A stretch of DNA of 50,198 nt. It comes from Symbiobacterium terraclitae (GTDB lineage Bacteria > Bacillota > Sulfobacillia > Symbiobacteriales > Symbiobacteriaceae). The notes under the pieces are model-generated. The model did no database searches. It saw nothing but the letters and a program-made list of their open reading frames with translations, and was not told the DNA's origin. This document shows positions 24,835-34,644 of the stretch, piece after piece (the stretch's first letter is position 1; each line of letters starts with the position of its first letter). The position numbers and the translations under genes were made by a program. The stretch is from assembly GCF_017874315.1 (NCBI RefSeq), contig NZ_JAGGLG010000033.1, positions 1-50,198 of the forward strand, in the 5' to 3' direction.

Positions 24835-26073
24835 CTACCCCTGGGCGCATTCCATCGCCTTGGCCCGGGCCGCCAGCTCCCCGGCCTGCTTGCCGGCCTC
24901 CCGGATGGCCGCGGAGAACCAGTCGGCCTCGGCGAGCTCGCGCGCCGTGGTGCTGTTCTGGTTGGCCAGGCTGGTGGCCCCCTCGACGGCCCGCACCAGC
25001 TCGTCCATCTCGCCGGCCGTGGCCGCCGCCCGCCCGCCGAAGCCCTCCACCGTGAGGGAGAGCTGCTCCACCGAGCGCAGCACCTGCACGATCGCCTCAC
25101 GGGTCGACTCCACCGTCGCCGTGCCCCGGTTGACCTCCTGCTGCTGCTCCTCGACCGCGGCCATGGCCGCTGCGGTACCGGTCTGGATCTTGGCCACCAG
25201 CTCCTGGATCTGCTTCGTGGCTTTCCGGGAGCGGTCGGCGAGTGCGCGCACCTCCTGCGCCACCACGGCGAAGCCGCGCCCCGCCTCGCCCGCACGGGCC
25301 GCCTCGATGGCGGCGTTCAGCGAGAGGAGGTTGGTCTGGTCCGCCACGGTCTGGATCAGCTTCACGATGGAGCCGATCTCTCCCGACTGCATGTCGAGCT
25401 CGCGGATCACCCGCGCCGAGGCGTCTGCCGCGGCCCGGATGCCGGCCATTCCCTCGCCGATCCGCACCAGCGCCTGCTGCACGCCCTCGGCCGCCTGCCG
25501 GTACCGCGTGGCCTCCTCCCCGGCCGCACGCGCGGCCTCGGTCATCTCGGCGAAGACCGCGACGACCTGGCGGGCCAGGCCCTGCGTGCGGCCCAGGTCC
25601 TCGAGCTGTGCGTGGGTGGCCTCGAACAGCCGCCGCAGGAGGTCGTTGACCCGGCCCGTCAGGCGCTGGATCTCCTGCACCGCCTCCTGGGTCCGCACGG
25701 CCTGCGCCGCGAGCTCGCCCAGCGCAGCGATCGCCGGCTCGTCGGATGCCGTCCCTGGCGGCCATGCCGGCGCCCCGGTACGCGCTGCGGACTTGCCGGA
25801 GTCCGCATCCGCAGGTGCGGACCCGGCTGCCGCCGCCCCCGGAGCTTCCGCGGCGGCTGCGGACTCCGCCGCTGCCGCGGCGGCCTCAGCGCCTGCGGCA
25901 GTGGCGGCGGAAAGCGAGGCCCGGTGGCTGAACCCCACCCAGAGCCCGCCGGCCACGGAGACCAGGAGGCCGGCCCCCCAGAGTGCAAGGCGGCCGGGGA
26001 GGCTGGGGGCCCACAGGGAGGAAGCCACGACCGCCCCGGTGATCAGGCTGCTGATCCAGGCGCGCCAGAACAA
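24835..26073 (-). CDS. Methyl-accepting-chemotaxis-like signalling protein without sensor domain
   Basis: 412 residues. Two membrane segments lie near the N-terminus (about 5-22 and 29-48) with only a handful of residues between them, so there is no extracellular ligand domain. A long Ala-rich linker follows (about 52-120). The C-terminal half is the coiled-coil signalling domain, with the conserved hairpin tip [23 protein letters not shown] and then [21 protein letters not shown], which binds CheA/CheW. There is no HAMP domain and no chemotaxis gene nearby. Start TTG 26073 with GGAGGG six bases upstream. It may sense membrane state or a partner protein (inference). Confidence 0.88.
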   Translation of the reverse strand: MFWRAWISSLITGAVVASSLWAPSLPGRLALWGAGLLVSVAGGLWVGFSHRASLSAATAAGAEAAAAAAESAAAAEAPGAAAAGSAPADADSGKSAARTGAPAWPPGTASDEPAIAALGELAAQAVRTQEAVQEIQRLTGRVNDLLRRLFEATHAQLEDLGRTQGLARQVVAVFAEMTEAARAAGEEATRYRQAAEGVQQALVRIGEGMAGIRAAADASARVIRELDMQSGEIGSIVKLIQTVADQTNLLSLNAAIEAARAGEAGRGFAVVAQEVRALADRSRKATKQIQELVAKIQTGTAAAMAAVEEQQQEVNRGTATVESTREAIVQVLRSVEQLSLTVEGFGGRAAATAGEMDELVRAVEGATSLANQNSTTARELAEADWFSAAIREAGKQAGELAARAKAMECAQG

Positions 26074-26230
26074 CGGAATCCCTCCAATCGCGCCAGTTGG
26101 CGAAACCTTGTTTATAGTGTTATATTGTTCAGCGCTGGAGGTTGCGGTTCCTGCCCATCCGTGGTACGTGCCGGGCCCGCCGCTGTGGTAGAATGGTGGC
26201 GATGCTGACGGATCGGAAAGGTGATGTCGG

Positions 26231-27433
26231 GTGCTGACGCGCAGGCTCTTTCACGAGGATGCATACCGCACCGAGTTCGAGGCGAGGGTTCTTTCGTGCA
26301 CGGCCGCGGCCGGGGGTTGGGAGGTCGTGCTGGATCAGACGTGCTTCTACGCGGAGTCCGGCGGTCAGCCCAGCGACGCCGGAACGCTCGGAGGGCAGCC
26401 CGTCCGCGGCGTGCACCTGGGGGAGGACGGGGCGATCGTCCACCTGGTGGACGCGCCCCTGGAGGGCTCCGTCACCGGCCGGGTGGACTGGGCCCGCAGG
26501 CTGGACGCGATGGAACAGCACACGGGCCAGCACCTCCTCTCCGCCGTCTTCGTCCACCTGTTCGGCGCCGACACAGTCGCCTGGCACCTGGGCGCAGAGG
26601 CGGTCACCATCGACGTGGAGATGGACGGCCTCACGGCGGACCAGGCCGAGGAGGCCGAGCTTACCTGCAACCGGCTGATCCGCGCCGGCCTCGCGGTGCG
26701 GACCCACCTGACCGATTCGGATCGCGTCCAGCAGTTCCCCCTGCGCAAGCCGCCCGCCATCGAGGGCGAGATCCGCGTGGTCGAGATCGACGGCTACGAC
26801 TGGGCGGCGTGCGGCGGCACCCACGTGCGCAGCACCGGAGAGCTGGGCCTCCTGAAGATCAAGGCCTGGGAGCGCTACAAGCGGCTGACCCGCATCACGT
26901 TCCTCGCCGGCCAGCGGGCGCTGCGCGACTACCTCTCCCTCGACCGCATGACGCGCGACCTCGCCCGGCGCCTCACGATCGGGGTCGACGACCTGCCGGG
27001 CTGGACCGACCGCACCCAGGAGGAGCTGAACAGCCTGCGAAAGCGGGTGCGCATGCAGCAGGAGCAGCTGCTCGCCATCGAGGCGAAGGAGCTCATCGCC
27101 GGGGCGCGCCGCGTCGGGCCGGCGCGGGTCGTGCGGCAGAGCTTCGGCGGCCGGCCGTTCGAGGAGCTGCGGCTCCTGGCCGGCATGGTGGCCGCCGAGC
27201 CCGGGTGCGTCGCCGTCTTCGGGACCCGTGGCGCCGTGCCGCAGTTGATCCTGCACCGCGCCGTGGACCTGCGCCTCGACGTGGGGAAGATCATCCGTGA
27301 GGTCCTGCCGCTGATCAACGGCAAGGGCGGGGGATCGCCCGTTCAGGCGCAGGGCGGCGGCAGCCGTCCCGAGCAGTTGGAGGCGGCGCTCGACGCCGCG
27401 GTGGAGCAGATCGCCCGGGCGCTGGGGCGCTGA
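26231..27433 (+). CDS. Alanyl-tRNA editing protein AlaX-L (trans-editing, with DHHA1 domain)
   Basis: 400 residues; hydrolyses Ser-tRNA(Ala) and Gly-tRNA(Ala). The N-terminal region resembles the C-terminal body of AlaRS ([19 protein letters not shown]). The zinc motifs of the editing domain are HTGQH (97-101) and CGGTH (194-198). A coiled-coil stretch about residues 245-290 precedes a DHHA1 domain ending with [31 protein letters not shown]. The start is GTG at 26231 after GGAAAGGTGAT. Length and DHHA1 domain fit the long form. It is a single gene on the plus strand; a TAGAAT element at 26189-26194 may be its -10. Confidence 0.9.
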   Translation: MLTRRLFHEDAYRTEFEARVLSCTAAAGGWEVVLDQTCFYAESGGQPSDAGTLGGQPVRGVHLGEDGAIVHLVDAPLEGSVTGRVDWARRLDAMEQHTGQHLLSAVFVHLFGADTVAWHLGAEAVTIDVEMDGLTADQAEEAELTCNRLIRAGLAVRTHLTDSDRVQQFPLRKPPAIEGEIRVVEIDGYDWAACGGTHVRSTGELGLLKIKAWERYKRLTRITFLAGQRALRDYLSLDRMTRDLARRLTIGVDDLPGWTDRTQEELNSLRKRVRMQQEQLLAIEAKELIAGARRVGPARVVRQSFGGRPFEELRLLAGMVAAEPGCVAVFGTRGAVPQLILHRAVDLRLDVGKIIREVLPLINGKGGGSPVQAQGGGSRPEQLEAALDAAVEQIARALGR

Positions 27434-27762
27434 CGTGCCCGAGGAGGCGCGCTCTTGCTGGTCCCTGCGGGCAGGGCGGCTCGGCGCCGCCGGCGCACAC
27501 CAGCGGTCATGCTCCTCGTCGGCCGGGCGTGCTCGCTCCGCTGCGCTCGCGCCGGCCTCCTGCGGAGCTTTGAACTGGCGCCAGCAATGCGCCTTCGCCC
27601 GCCCTGCCCGAGCCCACGGCGCAGTGACTCGCATTCCAGCGTCGCACTCGACTGGCCACGCTCGGGTGCTGGAGTAGGTGCACTGTCGGTGGCAGCTGCG
27701 GGGATAGCCGCCAGGCGGCGAGGCGCTCGCCTGCGGCGCAGCAGCACGTCGACATGAATGAA
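27434..27762. other. Non-coding gap between alaX and nuoN
   Basis: A very GC-rich stretch of about 330 bp with no open frame that has a ribosome site or protein-like composition. Nothing recognised except the terminator at its right end. Confidence 0.6.
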
Positions 27763-27806
27763 GAAGGCCGTCCCCCGGAGCCAGCGGCTCCGACGGGACG
27801 GCCTTC
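27763..27806 (-). terminator. Terminator of the nuo operon
   Basis: The outer stem GAAGGCCGTCCC (27763-27774) with GGGACGGCCTTC (27795-27806), and the inner stem GGAGCC-AGC-GGCTCC (27777-27791). On the minus strand TTCATT follows. It lies 26 bp after the nuoN stop. Confidence 0.8.
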
Positions 27807-27832
27807 ATGCACGTTGCAGGACCTGCCTCGCC

Positions 27833-29359
27833 CTACTTGAGCAGCGCCGCCGACTGGGCGGTCCACTGCACGAACGGGTTGGCGAAGATGGTGAACAGGA
27901 CGACGCCCACCAGCGAGAGGACCACGGTGACGCCGATGGGGCCGCTGCGCTGCAGCGCCGGCTGGTCGCCCTTCTCCAGGAACATGACCTTGACGACCCG
28001 GTAGTAGTAGCCCACCGAGATCACCGAGTTGATCGCCATCAGCACCGCCAGCCACACGTAGCCGGCCTCGGCAGCCGCCTGGAAGAGGAAGACCTTGCCC
28101 AGGAAGCCCACCGTGGGCGGGATGCCGATCAGCGACACGAAGAAGAGCAGCAGGGCCCAGGCGTACATCGGGTTCCGGTTGGCCAGCCCCTTGAAGTCGT
28201 CCACGGCGACCCAGCCGCCCTCCTGGTCCATGTGGGTCAGGACGGCGAAGATGCCGAGGTTCGTCACGGCGTAGGCCATCACGTAGAAGAGCACGGAGGA
28301 GATGCCCTCGGCGACCTGCAGGCCCGACGCCGCCACGCCCACCAGGATGTACCCGGCCTGGGCGATGGAGGAGTAGGCCATCATGCGCTTGATGTTGGTC
28401 TGCTGCAGCGCCACCAGGTTGCCCAGGGTCATGGAGACCGCAGCGACCACGGCCCAGATGAGCGTCCAGCGCTCCGTGTACGGCGCGACGCCCAGCCCGC
28501 CCACGAAGACCCGCAGGATCGCAGCCATGGCGGCGCCCTTGGGGCCGACGGAGAAGAACGCCGTCACCGGGGTGGCGGAGCCCTCGTACACGTCAGGCGC
28601 CCAGAGGTGCATCGGCACCGCGGCCACCTTGAAGGCGAACCCGGCAATCAGGAAGACCATGCCGGTGACCAGCAGCGGCGTGAGCGCGCTGCCTGCGGCG
28701 GCGACCACGGGGCTGGCGCCCAGGAGGCTCGCCGCGATCTCCGGCAGCCGGGTGGTGCCCGTCGCGCCGAAGATCAGCGAGAGGCCGAACAGCAACACGG
28801 CCGAGGCCACCGAGCCGGTGAGGAAGTACTTGAGCCCCGCCTCGTTGGACTTGGCATCCTTGCGGAGGATGCCCGCCAGGATGTACGAGGAGATCGAGGA
28901 GAGCTCCAGGCCGATGTAGATGGTGAGCAGATCGCGGGAGGAGACCATGAACATCATGCCCAGCGTGACGGCCAGGACGATCTCATAGAACTCCATGTAC
29001 GCCCCGCGCAGGAACTTGGCCACGTAGTCGGACGAGAGCAGGATGACCAGGGCGGCGATGCCCAGCAGCACGGCGTTCATGAAGAAGGTGAACCCGTCTG
29101 CGATGATCATGTTGCCCCAGTACTCCAGGGGGCGGCGTGCTGCGATGGCCGACTGGATCGTCGGGTCGGTGGCGCTCCACCAGACGGAGGCGAGCGCGAG
29201 CACGACGCCGCCCAGCGTAACCCAGACGAGGTTGCGCTTCTCCTTGACGTAGAAGTCGACGACCATGACCACCAGCAGGGTGGCCGTGATGAGCAGGTGC
29301 GGGAGGACGGCGATGTAACTCGGGTTGACCAGCTGGCTCCAACTGACTGCGCCCGTCAA
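27833..29359 (-). CDS. nuoN: NADH-quinone oxidoreductase subunit N
   Basis: 508 residues, antiporter-like proton-pumping subunit with about 14 membrane segments. Signature stretches are LELSSISSYILAGILRKDAKSNEAGLKYFLTGSVASA and FKVAAVPMHLWAPDVYEGSATPVTAFFSVGPKGAA (lysine of the proton path in the first, Lys of FKVAAVP in the second), then MMAYSSIAQAGYILVG. Start TTG 29359 with GGGAGGG; one base separates it from the nuoM stop. Last gene of the 11-gene operon. Confidence 0.96.
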   Translation of the reverse strand: MTGAVSWSQLVNPSYIAVLPHLLITATLLVVMVVDFYVKEKRNLVWVTLGGVVLALASVWWSATDPTIQSAIAARRPLEYWGNMIIADGFTFFMNAVLLGIAALVILLSSDYVAKFLRGAYMEFYEIVLAVTLGMMFMVSSRDLLTIYIGLELSSISSYILAGILRKDAKSNEAGLKYFLTGSVASAVLLFGLSLIFGATGTTRLPEIAASLLGASPVVAAAGSALTPLLVTGMVFLIAGFAFKVAAVPMHLWAPDVYEGSATPVTAFFSVGPKGAAMAAILRVFVGGLGVAPYTERWTLIWAVVAAVSMTLGNLVALQQTNIKRMMAYSSIAQAGYILVGVAASGLQVAEGISSVLFYVMAYAVTNLGIFAVLTHMDQEGGWVAVDDFKGLANRNPMYAWALLLFFVSLIGIPPTVGFLGKVFLFQAAAEAGYVWLAVLMAINSVISVGYYYRVVKVMFLEKGDQPALQRSGPIGVTVVLSLVGVVLFTIFANPFVQWTAQSAALLK

Positions 29360-29360
29360 G

Positions 29361-30884
29361 CTACATCCCTCCCAGACCCATCACCTGCGTAAGGGTCTCC
29401 ACGGAGGCGGCCAGCAGGTCCATGACGGGCTTCGGGTAGACCCCGAAGAAGACGATCAGGACCGCCAGCGGGGCGAAGATGAGCTTCTCCTTCCAGTTGA
29501 TGTCGGGCAGGCCGACATACTCCTTCTTCGCCTCGCCGAGGAGGACGTTCCGCATGGTCAGCAGGTGCCAGGCCGCCGTGATCACCATGCCAACGCCGGC
29601 CACGAGCACCCACAGGCCGAAGGCCGGGTAGGAGCCGGTGAGCGAGATGAACTCGCCGATGAAGCCGGCCAGGCCGGGGAGGCCCAGGTTGGCGAAGGCG
29701 ACGAAGGCGGTGGCGAACGAGATCACCGGGACGGTCAGGAACATGCCGCCCAGCTTGGTCAGGTCGCGGGTGTGGGTACGCTCGTAGAACATGCCGACGG
29801 CGAAGAAGAAGAGGGGCGAGATCAGGCCGTGGGCGATGGTCACGAAGTAGCCGCCCTGCAGGGCCACCTGGGCCAGCTCAGGGCTGTTCACGGCCAGCTT
29901 GCTGGCCGCAGCCAGGGCCATGACGAAGAAGCCCATGTGGTTGACCGACGAGTAGGCAACCTGCTTCTTGAAGTCCTTCTGGGCCATGGCGGCCAGGGCG
30001 GCGTAGATGATGCCGATCACGCCGAAGACGAAGACCAGGTCAGCGTACTTCGTGGCCACCTGCGGCAGCAGCGGGTGGCTGATGCGCACCATGGCGTAGG
30101 AGCCCAGCTTCAGCAAGATGCCGGCCAGCAGCATCGAGATCGGCGTGGGGGCCTCGACGTGGGCGTCAGGAAGCCAGGTGTGGAAGGGGAACACCGGAAC
30201 CTTCACGGCGAAGCCAACCAGCAGGGCGAAGAAGGCGAAGGTGGTCAGCCCGGTGATCGGCAGCTGCGAGGTCTCGGCGGCCATCCGGAGCAGGTTGAAG
30301 GTACCGACGTCGGTGACGACATAGAGGTAGATGGCGCCGACCAGCATGACGGTCGAGCCGATCAGGGTGTAGAGGAAGAACTTGATCGCCGCGTACTCAC
30401 GCCGCTCGCCGCCCCAGATGCCGATGAGGAAGTACATCGGCAGGAGCACGATCTCCCAGAACACGTAGAACAGCATGAAGTCCAGGGTGGCGAAGACGCC
30501 GTTGGTGCCGGTGGCCAGGATCAGCAGCAGGATCAGGTAGTCCTTCACCCGGTTGTTGATGTACTTGTACGAGGCCAGCACCGCCAGCGGGAACAGCAGG
30601 GTCGAGAGCAGGATCATGGTGAAGGCGAAGCCGTCCACGCCCAGCGTGTAGTGGACGCCGATGGCCTCGATCCACGGCACGTGGGTGACGAACCGCATGC
30701 CCTCGGCGTACGGCTCGGTGGAGACGGGTGCGCCGGCCCACTGGGCTGCCAGGATCAGCGACAGCACGAACGGAATCAGGGTGCCGATTCCCGCGAGCCA
30801 GTACAGCAGTCGCTCCTGCGTCTTCGGAACGAAGAGCATCAGCAGGGCGAAGACCAGGGGAACAAAGATGATCAGCGACAGCAT
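29361..30884 (-). CDS. nuoM: NADH-quinone oxidoreductase subunit M
   Basis: 507 residues, antiporter-like proton channel. Key features: FYVFWEIVLLPMYFLIGIWGGERREYAAIKFFLYTLIGS (conserved Glu and Lys of the channel), FAVKVPVFPFHTWLPDAHVEAPTPISMLLAGILLKLGSYA, and QVAYSSVNHMGFFVMAL. Start ATG 30884, 13 bp after the nuoL stop. All the family's conserved charged residues I can check are present. Confidence 0.96.
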   Translation of the reverse strand: MLSLIIFVPLVFALLMLFVPKTQERLLYWLAGIGTLIPFVLSLILAAQWAGAPVSTEPYAEGMRFVTHVPWIEAIGVHYTLGVDGFAFTMILLSTLLFPLAVLASYKYINNRVKDYLILLLILATGTNGVFATLDFMLFYVFWEIVLLPMYFLIGIWGGERREYAAIKFFLYTLIGSTVMLVGAIYLYVVTDVGTFNLLRMAAETSQLPITGLTTFAFFALLVGFAVKVPVFPFHTWLPDAHVEAPTPISMLLAGILLKLGSYAMVRISHPLLPQVATKYADLVFVFGVIGIIYAALAAMAQKDFKKQVAYSSVNHMGFFVMALAAASKLAVNSPELAQVALQGGYFVTIAHGLISPLFFFAVGMFYERTHTRDLTKLGGMFLTVPVISFATAFVAFANLGLPGLAGFIGEFISLTGSYPAFGLWVLVAGVGMVITAAWHLLTMRNVLLGEAKKEYVGLPDINWKEKLIFAPLAVLIVFFGVYPKPVMDLLAASVETLTQVMGLGGM

Positions 30885-30897
30885 CCCCGACAGCCTC

Positions 30898-32946
30898 CTA
30901 TCTAATGACCTGGACTAGGACCACGCCTGCCACCAGCATCGCAAAGAACGTCAGCATATACTGCTGCACGTAGCCGGTGGAGAGCCTGCGCAGGGCGGCA
31001 CCCAGCGCACGGGCGATGTCTGCCCACATGGTCACCAGCGCGTCCACGACATGCTTGTCGAACCAGGCCGCCACTTCCGAAGCGTACACGGAGACCGTGC
31101 CTGCGAGGTTGACGAGTCCGTCGACCACCGCGCCATCGAACCAGGCAATCGCACGGGAGGTCGCCTGCGTGGTCTTGATCGCCACCAGATCATAGAACTC
31201 ATCGACATAATACTTGTTCCGAAGCAAGCTGTAAACTGGCTTCAGCCTGGCGATCCAGACTGCACGGCTCTCCGGCTTCACCACGGCGTAGAGGTACCAG
31301 CCGAGGAAGATGCCGATCAGACCGGCCGCCGTGGCCATTCCCGTCACCATCAGCTCGGTGCTGAACTCCACGTGGTGCTCGAGCCCGGGCAGGTGCAGGA
31401 AGTTCTGGATGAAGACCATCCACTCGGCGTGGGTGAAGTGCTCGAAGAGCGGCGTGCCGAGCCAGCCGAAGAGCGCCGCCGGGACGGCCAGGATCACCAG
31501 CGGGATCGTCATCGCCGAGGGCGACTCGTGGGCGTGCTCGTACAGATGCTCATCCCTGGGCTTCCCGAAGAAGGCCAGGTAGGTGGCCCGGGTCATGTAG
31601 TAGGCGGTCAGGAAGGCCGTGGTCAGGGCCATGATGAACGGGAGCTTCGCCGCCCACTCGGGAACGGCCGAGTTGTGCCAGGTGAAGGCCGCCAGCAGCA
31701 GCTCGTCCTTGGAGAAGAAGCCGGAGAAGCCCGGGATGCCGGCCAGGGCCGCGTAGCCCACCATCCAGGTCCAGAAGGTGATCGGGATCTTCTTGCGGAG
31801 CCCGCCCATCTTGTGGAGCAGCTGGTTGTGGTGATGCGCGTGGATCACCGAGCCGGCGGCCAGGAAGAGCAGCGCCTTGAAGAAGGCGTGGGTCAGCAGG
31901 TGGAAGTTACCCGCCGTCCAGCCGCCCAGGCCGATGGCCATGATCATGTAGCCCAGCTGGGAGATCGTGGAGTACGCGAGGACCTCCTTGATGTCCCAGC
32001 GCAGCGTGGCGATCGAGGCGGCGAAGAGCGAGGTGAAAGCGCCGACGAAGGCGACCACCGCGAGCACCCACTCGGGCACCCAGCCGTAGATCATGAAGGC
32101 GCGGCCGACCAGGTAGACGCCGGCAGCGACCATCGTCGCGGCGTGGATGATGGCGGAGCCCGGCGTGGGACCGGCCATGGCGTCAGGCAGCCAGGTGTGC
32201 AGCGGGAACTGCGCCGACTTGCCGATGGCGCCCGTGAAGAGCAGGAAGGCGCCGAGGGCCAGGAGGCCCGCCATCGCCGGATCCTTGACGAGCTCGGGCA
32301 CCTTCTCCGCCAAGCCGGCCCAGGTCAGGTCTCGGGCGGCGAAGAAGATGATGAAGATGCCGACCATCATGCCGACGTCGCCCACGCGGGTGGTCAGGAA
32401 GGCCTTGATCTGGCCGTACCGCGGCCAGGCCTGCTCGTACCAGTGACCGATCAGCAGGTAGGAGCAGAGGCCCATGATCTCCCAGGCGACCAGCAGCAGG
32501 AAGAGGTTGTCGGCCATCACCAGCACCAGCATGCCCATCGTGAACAGGTTGATGGCGCTGTAGAAGCGGGGGATCCGCTTGTCGCCGTGCAGGTAGGCGC
32601 TGGAGTAGAGCTGGACGCAGAAGGAGACCAGCGTGATCATCGGCAGCATCAGGGCGGTCAGGTTGTCGACCTGGAAGCCCATGTACATCTCGTACGGGCC
32701 GAAGTCCGCCCAGTGGAAGAACGCGTGCCAGGCCGGCTCGGTGTTGAAGAACACCTCGCCCGCGTGGTGCGGGTGGGCGACCACCGCCGCCAGCACGACC
32801 ACGGACCACAGGAAGGTCACCAGCATGCCGCCGGCGCCCACGACCCAGGCACGGTCACGCAGGACGCCTGCGAGCGCGGCGATCGTGACGGAGACGGCCA
32901 GGGGGAGCGCAGCGATGACCCATGCGTTGTTCAGGAAAAAGTCCAC
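30898..32946 (-). CDS. nuoL: NADH-quinone oxidoreductase subunit L
   Basis: 682 residues, the largest membrane subunit. Seen: LLLVAWEIMGLCSYLLIGHWYEQ, FPLHTWLPDAMAGPTPGSAIIHAATMVAAGVYLVGR, VLAYSTISQLGYMIMAIGLGG, FKALLFLAAGSVIHAHHHNQLLHKMGGL. The C-terminus has the long lateral helix region and a final anchor helix (MLTFFAMLVAGVVLVQVIR). Start GTG 32946. It couples the redox arm to proton pumping together with NuoM and NuoN. Confidence 0.96.
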   Translation of the reverse strand: MDFFLNNAWVIAALPLAVSVTIAALAGVLRDRAWVVGAGGMLVTFLWSVVVLAAVVAHPHHAGEVFFNTEPAWHAFFHWADFGPYEMYMGFQVDNLTALMLPMITLVSFCVQLYSSAYLHGDKRIPRFYSAINLFTMGMLVLVMADNLFLLLVAWEIMGLCSYLLIGHWYEQAWPRYGQIKAFLTTRVGDVGMMVGIFIIFFAARDLTWAGLAEKVPELVKDPAMAGLLALGAFLLFTGAIGKSAQFPLHTWLPDAMAGPTPGSAIIHAATMVAAGVYLVGRAFMIYGWVPEWVLAVVAFVGAFTSLFAASIATLRWDIKEVLAYSTISQLGYMIMAIGLGGWTAGNFHLLTHAFFKALLFLAAGSVIHAHHHNQLLHKMGGLRKKIPITFWTWMVGYAALAGIPGFSGFFSKDELLLAAFTWHNSAVPEWAAKLPFIMALTTAFLTAYYMTRATYLAFFGKPRDEHLYEHAHESPSAMTIPLVILAVPAALFGWLGTPLFEHFTHAEWMVFIQNFLHLPGLEHHVEFSTELMVTGMATAAGLIGIFLGWYLYAVVKPESRAVWIARLKPVYSLLRNKYYVDEFYDLVAIKTTQATSRAIAWFDGAVVDGLVNLAGTVSVYASEVAAWFDKHVVDALVTMWADIARALGAALRRLSTGYVQQYMLTFFAMLVAGVVLVQVIR

Positions 32947-32959
32947 GCTGTCAACCCTC

Positions 32960-33283
32960 CTAACCCTTCAGCAGTGTGGCCTTGTCGACCTCGACGACGT
33001 CGCGGTTGCGGACCATGGAGAGGATGATGGCCAGGCCGACGGACGCCTCCGCCGCAGCCACCGTCATGATGAACAGGGTGAGAATCGGAGCCCGTGCCGC
33101 CGTCTCGGGGTTGGCCTGCCAGTAGTAGCGGCTGAAGGTGATCAGGTTCAGGTTGACGCCGTTGAGCATGATCTCGACGAACATCAGGATCCGGACGGCG
33201 TTCTTGCGGGTGAGGGCGCCCCAGAGCCCCAGCCCGAACAGGAGGGCGCCGAGCCCCAGCGGGTAGTAAATCGGCAGCTCCAC
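32960..33283 (-). CDS. nuoK: NADH-quinone oxidoreductase subunit K
   Basis: 107 residues, three membrane helices. Conserved glutamates are in MFVEIMLNGVNLNLI and FIMTVAAAEASVGLAIILSMVRNRDVVEVD. Start GTG 33283 overlaps the last base of the nuoJ stop (TAGTG). MrpC-like subunit of the proton path. Confidence 0.95.
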   Translation of the reverse strand: MELPIYYPLGLGALLFGLGLWGALTRKNAVRILMFVEIMLNGVNLNLITFSRYYWQANPETAARAPILTLFIMTVAAAEASVGLAIILSMVRNRDVVEVDKATLLKG

Positions 33284-33813
33284 TACGACTCCGCCTCCTT
33301 CGCCGTCAGGATGATGGCGCCGATCATGGCGATCAACAGCAGAATCGAGGCGATCTCAAACGGGATCACGTAGGTGGTGAACAGGTCGGTGCCGATGGCT
33401 TTCACCGTCACCACCGACCGCTCGCCGCCACCGGCCGGCAGGTTGGCCGTGGAGTAGAGGTAGAGCATGAAGGCGGCGAAGATCGCGCCCACCACCAGCA
33501 CGAACGGGTTGGAGCGCCAGAGCGTGACCCGCTCCCGCTGCTGCTGCTTGATGTCCCGCAGCCCCGAGAGCATGATCGCGAAGATCACCATCGTGGTGAT
33601 AGCGCCTGCGTAGACCAGCACCTGGATCGCCGCGATGAACTCGGCCTGGAGCAGGAGGAAGATCCCGGCGACGGCGGTGAAGGAGAGTGCCATGAACAGA
33701 GCGGCGTGGGTGATCAGGGCCGCGGTGACCATCCGGTAGGTCGAGACCAGGGTGACCACCGCGAGGATGATGAAGGTCCAGAACTGGCCGCTCATGAGCA
33801 GGTCTGTTGTCAC
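33283..33813 (-). CDS. nuoJ: NADH-quinone oxidoreductase subunit J
   Basis: 176 residues, five membrane helices. FIAAIQVLVYAGAITTMVIFAIML is the family hallmark (contains the pi-bulge helix). Start GTG 33813 overlaps the nuoI stop (GTGA), so translation is coupled. Confidence 0.94.
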   Translation of the reverse strand: MTTDLLMSGQFWTFIILAVVTLVSTYRMVTAALITHAALFMALSFTAVAGIFLLLQAEFIAAIQVLVYAGAITTMVIFAIMLSGLRDIKQQQRERVTLWRSNPFVLVVGAIFAAFMLYLYSTANLPAGGGERSVVTVKAIGTDLFTTYVIPFEIASILLLIAMIGAIILTAKEAES

Positions 33814-34625
33814 GGTTGTCCGGCCCCCTCCCCGTCTTTGCTGGCCTCCGCCGCAGGCTTGGCCTCAGCCGCAGGCTTCGTCTCCTCAGCAGGCCTGGCC
33901 TCTGCGGCCGGCTTCGCCTCAGCAGCAGGCTTGGCCTCTGCCGCCGGCTTCGCCTCAGCAGCGGGCTTGGCCTCTGCAGCAGGCGCATCCGCCGGCTCCT
34001 CCTGCGTGCGGAACTGCGGCTTCAGCTCGGGCACGTAGCCCTTGGGCAGGGGCGGCCGCCCGAGGTAGCCGTGCACGTCCTGGATGTCCTCCTCGGTGGC
34101 GTTGGTGAGGCCGTGGAAGACCCAGGGCGGCGTGCCGGCCTTCTTCTTGGCGTTCGGATCCTCGGCCTTGGAGTACTTGAGGCCCAGCCGCAGGAGGTCC
34201 TCGAACTCGAAGACGAGGTTCTCGGGCTCCACCTTGCAGAGCTCGTAGTCCATGCCCATGACCAGCGAGTCAAACGGGCAAGCCTCGACGCAGAGGTTGC
34301 AGAGCATGCACCGGGACATGTCGATTGCAAACCGGTCGGAAACCTTCTTCTTGGTCTCCGGATCCTGGTGCCATTCGATCGTGATGACGTTCACGGGGCA
34401 GGCCTCCGCGCACTGCATGCAGGAGGTGCACTTGTACTCGCCGGTGAGCAGGTCGGTCTTCTGCACCGGAATGCCCCGGAACCACGGGGGCACGTCATCC
34501 TTCACGTCGGGGTAGAACACCGTGATCGCCGGCCGGAACATCATCTCGCGGAACGTGATGTTCAAGCCGGTTACGAAGGACTTGCCTGCGCGCCACGCCT
34601 CCCCGACGAAGTTGGTAACGCCCAT
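33810..34625 (-). CDS. nuoI: NADH-quinone oxidoreductase subunit I with Ala/Glu/Lys/Pro-repeat tail
   Basis: 271 residues, about 60-100 more than usual. Two [4Fe-4S] sites (N6a/N6b) are complete: C66-C69-C72-C76 (CTSCMQCAEAC) and C106-C109-C112-C116 (CMLCNLCVEAC). From residue 211 to the end the chain is a low-complexity tail of PAAEAK-like hexapeptide repeats (about seven to eight copies), ending KDGEGAGQP. The tail is not part of known NuoI; it is probably an extended surface linker. Start ATG 34625 follows GGAGGTGTG. It accepts electrons for NuoB; since nuoE, F and G are absent, the electron donor is likely ferredoxin or an unknown module. Confidence 0.95.
   Translation of the reverse strand: MGVTNFVGEAWRAGKSFVTGLNITFREMMFRPAITVFYPDVKDDVPPWFRGIPVQKTDLLTGEYKCTSCMQCAEACPVNVITIEWHQDPETKKKVSDRFAIDMSRCMLCNLCVEACPFDSLVMGMDYELCKVEPENLVFEFEDLLRLGLKYSKAEDPNAKKKAGTPPWVFHGLTNATEEDIQDVHGYLGRPPLPKGYVPELKPQFRTQEEPADAPAAEAKPAAEAKPAAEAKPAAEAKPAAEARPAEETKPAAEAKPAAEASKDGEGAGQP
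33845..33985 (-). repeat. 18-bp-period tandem repeat inside nuoI (codes PAAEAK)
   Basis: About eight degenerate 18-bp units of the type GCAGGCTTGGCCTCTGCN on the plus strand. Copies differ mostly at third codon positions (gcagcaggc, gccgccggc), which suggests the repeat is old and kept at protein level. Confidence 0.75.
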
Positions 34626-34644
34626 GCGGGATCACACCTCCCTA

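Noticed and set aside
27343-27757. Open frames on both strands between alaX and nuoN
   Set aside because: Arg/Ala/Pro-rich composition, no ribosome sites, overlapping each other.
33845-33985. Possible CRISPR array because of regular repeats
   Set aside because: 18-bp period without spacers, inside the nuoI reading frame, coding PAAEAK repeats.
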